Source: Methanomassiliicoccus sp. UBA6
GTDB lineage: Archaea > Thermoplasmatota > Thermoplasmata > Methanomassiliicoccales > Methanomassiliicoccaceae
Direction of reading: 5' to 3'
Length of the DNA: 10,396 bases
Assembly (NCBI GenBank): GCA_002508545.1
Contig: DAVH01000012.1
Coordinates: 784 to 11,179 of the forward strand
This document shows, one piece after another, positions 1 to 5,738 of this stretch. The number at the start of each line of letters is the position of its first letter. Position 1 is the first letter of the stretch. Below the pieces are notes generated by a model. It had not been told where the DNA came from, did not search any database, and worked only from the letters and a program-made list of their open reading frames with translations. The position numbers and the translations under genes are program-made.

Positions 1-13
1 TGGCTGTAGGCTC

Positions 14-1036
14 GTGCTCCTCGCCAAGGTATCCCGGGAGCGGGCCGAAGCGGTCCGCAAGCAGCTGTTCAAGCGGAGGCTGGGAGCCAAGGACCGGCGG
101 ATACTGCGCGAGGGCGAGCATGTGTTCATACCCCTGGTCGCGGCACCGCCGCCCGGGCTCGCCGGGGAGCTGGGGTTCGAGCTGACCGAGGGCGAGACGC
201 GGGAGAAGTCCTGCTACCGCCCGCCGTACGATCTCGTGCTCGAGGAGGCTGGAGTGCCTGACGCCGTCAAAGCGCTGCTCCCTCGCCGCTGGGAGATGCT
301 CGGCGATGTCCTCATCCTCCGCCTGCCGGAGGACGCCCGCGACCACTTTGCGGAGGCGGCGCGCGCGTACGCCAAGGTGCTGGGGGCGAGGACCGTGCTC
401 AGGGAGCGGGCGCACATCGACGGCATCTTCCGCACCCCGGACATGGAGTTCCTGCTGGGGGACGACGCGGTGACGGTGCACCTGGAGAACGGCATCCTGT
501 ACAAGCTCGATGCCTCCCGGCTGATGTTCTCGTCCGGCAACATCGACGAGAAGATGCGCATGGCCGCGCTGGACTGCCGCGGGGAGACCGTCGTGGACAT
601 GTTCGCCGGGATCGGGTACTTCACCCTGCCGCTGGCGATGCACGCCCGGGCGTCCAGGGTCATCGCCTGCGAGATCAATCCCCTGGCGTTCCGGTACCTG
701 TGCGAGAACGTGGAGCTGAACCGCGTCGGGGAGGTGGTGGAGCCGGTGCTGGGCGACAACCGCGAGCTCTCGGGGGAGAGGATCGCCGACCGGGTGGTCA
801 TGGGGTACGTCCGCACCACCGGCGAGCACCTGAGGGACGCCTTCCGCCTGGTGCGGAAGGGCGGGACGATCCACTACCAGGACACCTTCCCCTTGGAGAT
901 CTTCCCGGCGAGGGCGCTGGAGAACCTGAGCGCGGCGGCCGGGGACCGCGGCTACGAGGTCGCGCTGATGCGCGAGGTCAAGTCCTACTCCCCGGGGGTC
1001 TCCCACATGGTGCTGGACGTAAGGGTGCTGGACTAG
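14..1036 (+). CDS. taw2: Taw2-like tRNA-Phe wyosine aminocarboxypropyltransferase
   Basis: Probable class I SAM-dependent enzyme that moves the 3-amino-3-carboxypropyl group of SAM onto C7 of 4-demethylwyosine at position 37 of tRNA-Phe, in the cytoplasm. What is seen: an N-terminal segment resembling the small D1 domain of Trm5/Taw2 proteins (about residues 1-45), a middle region with SSGN near residue 173, motif I DMFAGIGYFTLP (195-206), CEINPLA with acidic E220, GDNR (247-250), and MGYV (263-266) where Trm5 methyltransferases have an N-x-P type motif. The GYFT and MGY signatures favour Taw2 over Trm5 (family knowledge); TrmK/Trm5-type methyltransferase is the alternative. The start is a GTG at 14, but the frame stays open to the left edge, so a start a few codons upstream outside the window is possible. 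The stop at 1034-1036 overlaps the stop of the convergent minus-strand gene. Confidence 0.85.
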   Translation: MLLAKVSRERAEAVRKQLFKRRLGAKDRRILREGEHVFIPLVAAPPPGLAGELGFELTEGETREKSCYRPPYDLVLEEAGVPDAVKALLPRRWEMLGDVLILRLPEDARDHFAEAARAYAKVLGARTVLRERAHIDGIFRTPDMEFLLGDDAVTVHLENGILYKLDASRLMFSSGNIDEKMRMAALDCRGETVVDMFAGIGYFTLPLAMHARASRVIACEINPLAFRYLCENVELNRVGEVVEPVLGDNRELSGERIADRVVMGYVRTTGEHLRDAFRLVRKGGTIHYQDTFPLEIFPARALENLSAAAGDRGYEVALMREVKSYSPGVSHMVLDVRVLD

Positions 1037-2562
1037 GCCCGGTCGGCCTGCTCGTTGGAGCCCGAGGCCTCCAGCAGGAGCTTCAGGCCTTCGGCGTAAT
1101 CGTCCCCCTGGCTTTCGAGGAGCCGCTGGGCGAAGGGAGCGAGGTAGGTGCCGTAGTCCATCTCCTCGCGGGTGAACTGCCAGCCCTTGGTCTGCCCCTC
1201 CCCCAGGGCGGAGATGAAGGCGAAGGCCACCGAGCGCATCCGGTGGTCGGTGCCCTTGGTCTTCTCGATCTGCCGCAGCGCCGCCTCCTTCCCCTCGGTC
1301 TTGGCGGTCCGGGCGATGCGGTCGGCGTAGCCGCCCACCGGGCCCAGCTTCTTGAACGCGGGCAGGGTGCTCTCGATCCCCTTGTACGACTCCATGCGCC
1401 CCGCCTCCACCACTATCTGGGAGGGGGTGAGCTCGGAGCGCTCGGCGAGGACCCGCTCCACTATCTCGGGGGAGGCCACCGCCGCCAGCAGCTCGCCCTT
1501 GTGCTCCGGCCACAGGTCGGAGATCAGGTTGGCGGCCTGGTCGGTGCGCGACATGACGCACATCTTCCTCGAGGAGATCAAACCGGACACGGCCTTCTTC
1601 TCCACGTCCGAACCCCTCAGGGCCGCCAGGAACCTGTCCTTGTCCCGCCCGTAGCAGGTCCCGCCGATCATGTACACCTCGTCCTGCTTCTCCCGCACCG
1701 CCGCGGCCCGGGCCTTGGCGTGCTCCTCCAGCAGCGTGGCGTCGGTCAGCTCGGCCTTGAGATACCTGCCGGCCAGGTCCTTGGGGAGGAGGTAGGCCTC
1801 CTTGACCCGGCAGCCCTGGCACTCGCTCTCGCAGCGCAGCTCGCTGATGACCTCCACATCGAAGTCGTCGGTAGGGTCCTCCGCGGCGATGCGCCCGGCG
1901 AGGACGTGCACGGTGTTGACGTCGCCGGAGCAGGAGGGACAGACCTTTATGGTGGTCCCGGCGCCCTTCCAACGGACCTCGATGCCCCGCCCATCCTTGA
2001 CGTGGGGGCAGCTGCCCTCGTCGTCCAGGTCGTACGGGAGCAGGGAGATCGCCTCGTCCACGTACTCCTCCGGGGGCCTGGGACCGTCGGGCGAGCACAC
2101 CGCGCACTTCTCCGTGGAGTAGATGTGAAGGCCCCTCTTCCGGGCGATGTCCCACAGCGCCAGGAGGCGAAGCTCCGGATGATCGTAGTGCTGGACGCCT
2201 ATGAGCTTGTCCTTTTCCACCTTCCCCCGCACCGCGAACGACACCTCGCCCATCGGCGTCTTGGTGGCCGCGAGGTAGGGCACCTTCCCGGCCTCATGCA
2301 GCGAGATCGTCGCGGCGTAGGCCCGCACCAGGTGATCGCCCCAGTTCATGGCGTGCTCCAGCTTCCGGGGCTGGGAGCGTATCTGGGAGACCTTCTCCAT
2401 CTTCTCCACCGCCTTCCTGATGTCGCACCGGCGGCACTCCCTGGTGCACTGGGGCATCAGCAGCTGGGGCTTCCCGGCGAGCAACCGGGACTTCTCCAGG
2501 AGGTCCTTCTCCAGCGTCTTCGGGGTGGCCTTGGCCCCCCGGAACCTTGCGCGGCGTCCCAT
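1033..2562 (-). CDS. Conserved-looking Cys-rich protein of unknown function, multiple metal-binding-type Cys clusters
   Basis: I do not recognise the family. The 509-residue protein has a basic N-terminus followed by five Cys clusters in its first half: CTRECRRC (C39, C43, C46), CAVC (C153, C156), SCPH (C185, H187), CPSC (C208, C211) and CESECQGC (C244, C248, C251). Further cysteines lie near 303 and 335. The paired CxxC motifs at 153 and 208 look like a split zinc ribbon. The two Cx3Cx2C clusters have the spacing of a 4Fe-4S radical-SAM motif, but I see no accompanying SAM-binding GGE-type or TIM-barrel signature. The C-terminal half is charged and probably helical, with no visible membrane segment or signal peptide. 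The start is the ATG at 2562, with only a weak upstream purine signal. A TTCTTAAG box 28 bases upstream would fit a leaderless mRNA. The long opposite-strand frames here are GC-driven shadows: the Cys spacing and varied composition support the minus strand as coding. Confidence 0.8.
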   Translation of the reverse strand: MGRRARFRGAKATPKTLEKDLLEKSRLLAGKPQLLMPQCTRECRRCDIRKAVEKMEKVSQIRSQPRKLEHAMNWGDHLVRAYAATISLHEAGKVPYLAATKTPMGEVSFAVRGKVEKDKLIGVQHYDHPELRLLALWDIARKRGLHIYSTEKCAVCSPDGPRPPEEYVDEAISLLPYDLDDEGSCPHVKDGRGIEVRWKGAGTTIKVCPSCSGDVNTVHVLAGRIAAEDPTDDFDVEVISELRCESECQGCRVKEAYLLPKDLAGRYLKAELTDATLLEEHAKARAAAVREKQDEVYMIGGTCYGRDKDRFLAALRGSDVEKKAVSGLISSRKMCVMSRTDQAANLISDLWPEHKGELLAAVASPEIVERVLAERSELTPSQIVVEAGRMESYKGIESTLPAFKKLGPVGGYADRIARTAKTEGKEAALRQIEKTKGTDHRMRSVAFAFISALGEGQTKGWQFTREEMDYGTYLAPFAQRLLESQGDDYAEGLKLLLEASGSNEQADRA

Positions 2563-2585
2563 GGAGCTACCCTACGCCGCCGGCG

Positions 2586-2593
2586 TTCTTAAG
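2586..2593 (-). promoter_or_regulatory. Possible TATA-like box for the Cys-rich gene
   Basis: The plus-strand octamer TTCTTAAG reads CTTAAGAA on the minus strand. It is an AT-rich island in GC-rich DNA, centred about 28 bases upstream of the ATG at 2562, the distance expected for an archaeal TATA box of a leaderless transcript. It is a poor match to a strong TATA consensus, so the call is weak. Confidence 0.3.
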
Positions 2594-2690
2594 GCTTGGG
2601 GGCCCGTCCATCCGGCGTTCCGTTGTAATCAGGACCCAGACGGCCTGGGGCCTGGCAGGGCATTGTTCGGCAACGGATATTCTCGGCCGA

Positions 2691-2700
2691 AGATATTTAT
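2691..2700 (+). promoter_or_regulatory. TATA box for the DUF835 gene
   Basis: AGATATTTAT is a good archaeal TATA-like element within the 170-bp divergent region between the Cys-rich gene and the DUF835 gene. The expected transcription start about 25 bases downstream (around 2720-2725) lies just before the proposed TTG start at 2733 and after the alternative TTG at 2715. It therefore supports the shorter protein with a very short leader. Confidence 0.55.
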
Positions 2701-2732
2701 CCGCGAAGCAATTATTGACGGAACGGGATGCA

Positions 2733-3437
2733 TTGTCAGCGCGGGAGGATTTTTACCGAGGTTACGTTAAGGGTTACGAGGAGGGTCTGAACAAGGCCTG
2801 GGATGAGCTCATTGGCCTGACCACCAAGGGTTTCAGTCCTCGGGAGATACAGGTTATGGCCAAGAGCAAGCGGCAGTCCATCGGGGAGTCGGTGCGGGGC
2901 ATCAAGACCGAGATCAGGAACGAGACCGGCATCGACCTTCTGGCCAGGACCGCGCCAAAGACGCCCAGGCCGAACGTGGAGGCGGGGAACACCTACCTCA
3001 TCGAGAGCATGTATGCCACCAAGGCGCTGTCCGTGGTGAACGAGCTCACGGCGGACGGCACCAAGGGGTTGTGCATCCTGAGGAGCTTTCCCGGCAACTT
3101 CCAGGACGGCCTCAACAGCAGCGTGAAAGCGGTGTGGCTGACCAAGCAGGAGAGCAGCAGGTACGGCAACTTCGACGTGGTCTCCCCGCTGGACATGGGA
3201 GGGATCGCCTCCGGGACCCGCAGCTTCATGAAAGAGGAGGAGGGCAGGGTCGTCCTGCTGGAGGGGGTCGAGTACCTGTTCGTCCAGAACGACGGGGTCG
3301 GGGTGCTGAAGTTCCTCCAGACGCTGTCCGATCAGGCGGTCACCCTGAAGGGGATCATGCTGTTCTCGGTATACCCTCCGGCGCTGGACGAGAAGGTCAT
3401 CAGCAACCTGAGGTGCATCGCCGCCGGCACACTGTGA
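2733..3437 (+). CDS. DUF835 domain-containing protein
   Basis: A cytoplasmic-type protein of about 234 residues with no known biochemical activity. The C-terminal part (about residues 84-230) matches my recollection of DUF835: GNTYLIES, GLCILRSFP, WLTKQ, then VVLLEGVEYL followed by VLKFLQTLSDQ and a YPPALDE loop. The N-terminal 75 residues form a charged helical segment with FYRGYVKGYEEGL and the phrase TKGFSPREIQVMAKSKR, which I recall from archaeal DUF835 proteins and which may be a helical interaction module. The frame is open further upstream, but the first residues there look non-native, so I chose TTG at 2733 (TTG 2715 is the alternative). The ATG at 2728 is out of frame. A GGAGGAT sequence at 2744-2750 has no suitable in-frame ATG, GTG or TTG just after it. 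The gene ends 7 bases from the stop of convergent alba. Such proteins often accompany signalling genes in archaea; that role is not shown here. Confidence 0.75.
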   Translation: MSAREDFYRGYVKGYEEGLNKAWDELIGLTTKGFSPREIQVMAKSKRQSIGESVRGIKTEIRNETGIDLLARTAPKTPRPNVEAGNTYLIESMYATKALSVVNELTADGTKGLCILRSFPGNFQDGLNSSVKAVWLTKQESSRYGNFDVVSPLDMGGIASGTRSFMKEEEGRVVLLEGVEYLFVQNDGVGVLKFLQTLSDQAVTLKGIMLFSVYPPALDEKVISNLRCIAAGTL

Positions 3438-3444
3438 TCCGCGG

Positions 3445-3714
3445 TCACCTTGCCAGCACTATCTCGATGAACGAGACGCTGGTGCTTCCGCCCTCGCCCT
3501 CGACCTGCTCGGTACCGATCCTCACGTCCTTGACCGCGGCGCCGCGCACGAAGCGGTGGCGGACGATCTCCGCCACGTCCACCGCCCTGCTGATCGCCTT
3601 CCCCCGGGCCTTGATGACGACCTCCTCCGAGCCGCTCCGGAACTGGGTCACCACCGCGGTGACGTAATCCATCGTCCCCTTTCTTCCGATGTAGACCGTG
3701 TTGTCCTCGAGCAT
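3445..3714 (-). CDS. albA: DNA/RNA-binding protein Alba
   Basis: Small archaeal chromatin and RNA-binding protein of 89 residues, the normal family length. Seen: VYIGRKGTMDYVTAVVTQF at the N-terminus (family consensus IGKKPVMNYV, containing the lysine pair that contacts DNA and is acetylated in Sulfolobus), then VVIKARGKAISRAVDVAEIVRHRF, the most conserved Alba segment, and a beta-hairpin tail IGTEQVEGEGG followed by FIEIVLAR. The first lysine of the usual KK pair is Arg here and the Pro is Gly, conservative changes in this region. The start is the ATG at 3714; the overlapping ATG at 3719 is out of frame. It lies 18 bases downstream of the HTH regulator on the same strand, with a GTGAT ribosome-binding-type sequence inside the gap, so the two are probably co-transcribed. 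It is probably an abundant nucleoid protein, so an additional promoter would be plausible, but I cannot identify one. Confidence 0.95.
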   Translation of the reverse strand: MLEDNTVYIGRKGTMDYVTAVVTQFRSGSEEVVIKARGKAISRAVDVAEIVRHRFVRGAAVKDVRIGTEQVEGEGGSTSVSFIEIVLAR

Positions 3715-3732
3715 AGCATCACTGCGATGGGA

Positions 3733-4371
3733 TCAGTACTGCCGGTGCTCGCTGAAGTAGCGCATCATGATGCGCCTCTGCCCCTTGCGCAGTATCTCGG
3801 AGAGGGTGGAGGTGGACACCCCGAACATGGTGGCCAGCTCCTTCAGTCCGATGCGCCGGGGGAAGTCGAAGTAGCCCCGCTCGAAGGCCATGCGGGTCAC
3901 CTGCTCCTGCCTCTTGGTCAGCTCGTCGGAGTCGCTGAGCTCGGTGAGCTTGACCAGCTTGGGCTGGGCGTTGACCTTCTCGAGGTTCTCGATCAGCTCC
4001 TGCAGGGCCTTCTTCTGGGTGACCAGCATGGTCCACTTCAGCCGGTTGTCCCTGGTGGTGGTCGATGCGGTGAGGAAGCAATCCGCCCCGGCCAGCAGCC
4101 GGCAGGCCACGCACTGGTTGGTGGAGAAGGCGGCCAGCGCCCTCCCCTTGTCGATGGCGCTGATGTCCACGTTGAAGAGGTTGGGGTTGTTGCGCAAATG
4201 CTCGATTACCTTGGGGAGGTCCTCCTCGTTCTCCACGTCGATCTGCACGAGATCTCTGACCCCCTCCTTCATCTCCTTCGTATCGATGATCCTGATCACC
4301 GAGGGATACATCTCCACCACGTCGGTGATCCAGTTGTCCGGCAACGCCAGGGACACTACCGCTTCCATCAT
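3733..4371 (-). CDS. HTH_10 (bacterio-opsin activator type) transcriptional regulator with Cys cluster
   Basis: Predicted one-component archaeal transcription regulator of 212 residues. The C-terminal domain (about 151-202) is a clear HTH_10 module: LTKRQEQVTRMAFERGYFDFP, then IGLKELATMFGVSTSTLSEILRKG, the helix-turn-helix and recognition helix. The N-terminal 130 residues are a possible sensor domain of unknown ligand. It carries QCVACRL with C87 and C90 and a third cysteine at C98, which could hold a metal or a redox-active site; that is inference. ATG 4371 was preferred over the adjacent ATG 4368 because GGTGA (minus strand, 4381-4385) lies 9 bases upstream. It follows glutamate dehydrogenase by 23 bases and precedes alba by 18 bases, so an operon is likely. 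A 13-base palindrome overlaps its leader and could be an autoregulatory operator. Its target is unknown. Confidence 0.9.
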   Translation of the reverse strand: MMEAVVSLALPDNWITDVVEMYPSVIRIIDTKEMKEGVRDLVQIDVENEEDLPKVIEHLRNNPNLFNVDISAIDKGRALAAFSTNQCVACRLLAGADCFLTASTTTRDNRLKWTMLVTQKKALQELIENLEKVNAQPKLVKLTELSDSDELTKRQEQVTRMAFERGYFDFPRRIGLKELATMFGVSTSTLSEILRKGQRRIMMRYFSEHRQY

Positions 4372-4375
4372 GTGT

Positions 4376-4388
4376 ATCGGTCACCGAT
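4376..4388. promoter_or_regulatory. Perfect 13-bp palindrome at the leader of the HTH regulator
   Basis: ATCGGTCACCGAT is a perfect odd palindrome (arms ATCGGT/ACCGAT about C4382) between gdh and the regulator. It begins 5 bases upstream of the ATG at 4371 and contains the GGTGA ribosome-binding sequence. It could be an operator for the encoded dimeric HTH protein or a leader hairpin with the Shine-Dalgarno bases in the loop; a chance palindrome cannot be excluded. Confidence 0.4.
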
Positions 4389-4394
4389 GGCGTT

Positions 4395-5645
4395 CTAAGG
4401 ATAAATCCCCCTCATCTCGATGGCGTTGACCACCTCGCGGACCGCCAGCAGGTACGCCCCGGTCCTCATGTCCACCTTCTTCTCCGCCGAGCGGGAGTGC
4501 ACCCGGTTGAACGCGGCGGTCATGATGTTGTTGAGCCGCTCGTTGACCTCGCCGACCGACCAGAAGTAGAACTGGAGGTCCTGCACCCACTCGAAGTAGG
4601 ACGCGGTCACCCCCCCGGCGTTGGCCAGGATGTCGGGGATGAGCATGATGCCCTTCTCGAACAGGATGCCGTCCGCCTCCGGCAGCGTGGGCCCGTTGGC
4701 TCCCTCGGCCACGATGGTCGCCCTGATCCGGTCGGCGTTGTTGCGGTCGATCGCCCCCTCCAGTGCCGCCGGCACTAGCACGGTGCAGTCCAGCTCCAGG
4801 AGCTCGTGGTTGGTGATGTCCGTCGCCCCCGGGAACCCCTTGACCGACCCGGTGGCCTTCTTGTGCGCCTCCACCTTGCGGATGTCCAGCCCGGCCGGGT
4901 CGTAGATGCCTCCAGAGGAGTCGGACACCGCGATGACCTTCATGCCCAGCTCGTCCCTGAGCAGCCTGGCCGCGTTCCCCCCGACGTTACCGAAGCCCTG
5001 GATCACGGCGCTCGACTCGGTCGGCTCCATCCTCCGGGCGCGCATGGCCTCACGCACGCAGTACATCAGACCCCGGGAGGTCGCCTCCTCCCGGCCCTCC
5101 GAGCCGCCCAGGGGTATCGGCTTCCCGGTGACGCTGGCCGGGGTGACCTGTCCGACCTTGTGGGAGTAGGTGTCCATGATCCAGGCCATGACCTGCGCGT
5201 CGGTGTACACGTCCGGCGCGGGGATGTCCACGTACGGGCCGATGATCGGCTCGATCTCGGTGGCGAACCTCCTGGTAAGCCTCTCCAGCTCGCCCTTGCT
5301 CATTTCCTTGGGGTTGCATATCACCCCACCCTTCGCCCCGCCGAACGGTATGCCCACCGTCGCGCACTTCCAGGTCATCCACATCGACAGCGCCCTCACC
5401 TCGTCCAGGGACACGGCGGGATGATACCTTACGCCTCCTTTGCAAGGCCCCCGGGCATTGGAGTGCTGGACCCGGTAGCCGGTGAACATCCGGAACGAGC
5501 CGTCGTCCATCCTCACCGGGAAGTTCACCGTGAGCTCGCGCTTGGGCTGGGTCAGGAAAGCAATGATCCCTTCGCTCAGCTCCAGGGCCTCTCCCACCTT
5601 CTTCACCTGGCTGACCGCCACCTCGTACGGATTTATGGTGTCCAT
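4395..5645 (-). CDS. gdhA: Glutamate dehydrogenase (Glu/Leu/Phe/Val dehydrogenase family)
   Basis: Catalyses reversible NAD(P)-dependent oxidative deamination of glutamate to 2-oxoglutarate and ammonium in the cytoplasm, linking nitrogen assimilation to carbon metabolism. The 416-residue length fits hexameric archaeal enzymes. Seen: GPCKGGVRYHP (67-76) with substrate-binding K69, MTWKCA with K93, PFGGAKGGV with catalytic K105, PAPD with D145, the Rossmann motif IQGFGNVGG (215-223), AEGANGPT (313-320) and NAGGVTASYFEWVQ (342-355). The last glycine fingerprint is followed by SDSSG near 241, the region that influences NAD versus NADP choice; I cannot assign the cofactor. The ATG at 5645 was chosen because GGGAGG (minus strand, 5654-5659) lies 8 bases upstream; ATG 5666 would add seven residues. 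The frame is open far upstream only because it runs antisense through polX. It is the first gene of a probable gdhA, HTH regulator, albA transcription unit. Confidence 0.97.
   Translation of the reverse strand: MDTINPYEVAVSQVKKVGEALELSEGIIAFLTQPKRELTVNFPVRMDDGSFRMFTGYRVQHSNARGPCKGGVRYHPAVSLDEVRALSMWMTWKCATVGIPFGGAKGGVICNPKEMSKGELERLTRRFATEIEPIIGPYVDIPAPDVYTDAQVMAWIMDTYSHKVGQVTPASVTGKPIPLGGSEGREEATSRGLMYCVREAMRARRMEPTESSAVIQGFGNVGGNAARLLRDELGMKVIAVSDSSGGIYDPAGLDIRKVEAHKKATGSVKGFPGATDITNHELLELDCTVLVPAALEGAIDRNNADRIRATIVAEGANGPTLPEADGILFEKGIMLIPDILANAGGVTASYFEWVQDLQFYFWSVGEVNERLNNIMTAAFNRVHSRSAEKKVDMRTGAYLLAVREVVNAIEMRGIYP
4397..4410 (-). promoter_or_regulatory. Possible internal TATA box upstream of the HTH regulator
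   Basis: On the minus strand this reads GGGGATTTATCCTT and overlaps the last codons and stop of gdh. The ATTTAT core is centred about 32 bases upstream of the regulator ATG and resembles the GATATTTATCC element in front of the DUF835 gene. It may give the regulator and alba transcription independent of gdh. It is also simply coding sequence, so confidence is modest. Confidence 0.35.
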
Positions 5646-5683
5646 GTCCCCTGCCTCCCGCCCCATGAAGCGAGCGGATGATA

Positions 5684-5699
5684 GATAACTTCCATTATC
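5684..5699. promoter_or_regulatory. Short inverted repeat near the predicted gdhA transcription start
   Basis: GATAA (5684-5688) and TTATC (5695-5699) form a 5-bp inverted repeat around CTTCCA. It lies between the shared TATA box and the gdhA start, close to where a minus-strand transcript from that TATA box would begin. The position suits a repressor site, but such short arms occur by chance in AT-rich DNA. Confidence 0.25.
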
Positions 5700-5706
5700 A
5701 CTCATT

Positions 5707-5716
5707 GATATATAAT
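5707..5716. promoter_or_regulatory. TATA box in the gdhA/polX divergent promoter region
   Basis: GATATATAAT is a strong TATA-type element in the 93-bp gap between the divergent starts of gdhA (5645, minus) and polX (5739, plus). It is centred about 27 bases upstream of the polX ATG, the spacing for a nearly leaderless transcript. Because ATATAT is self-complementary, it could also serve gdhA with a start near 5684 and a leader of about 40 bases carrying the gdhA GGGAGG site. Confidence 0.6.
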
Positions 5717-5738
5717 CCGACTGAGCGCAGGAGTTCCC

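Noticed and set aside
700..2592. 630-codon plus-strand open frame over the Cys-rich gene
   Set aside because: It is antisense to the better minus-strand gene, overlaps taw2, has low-complexity Gly/Arg/Leu/Pro-rich translation with no domain, and is explained by high GC content.
3431..3450. Palindrome-like GTGATCCGCGGTCAC between the DUF835 and alba stops as a bidirectional terminator
   Set aside because: The symmetry is interrupted by an unpaired T, there is no T-run on either side, and the bases include both stop codons, so a terminator is not supported.
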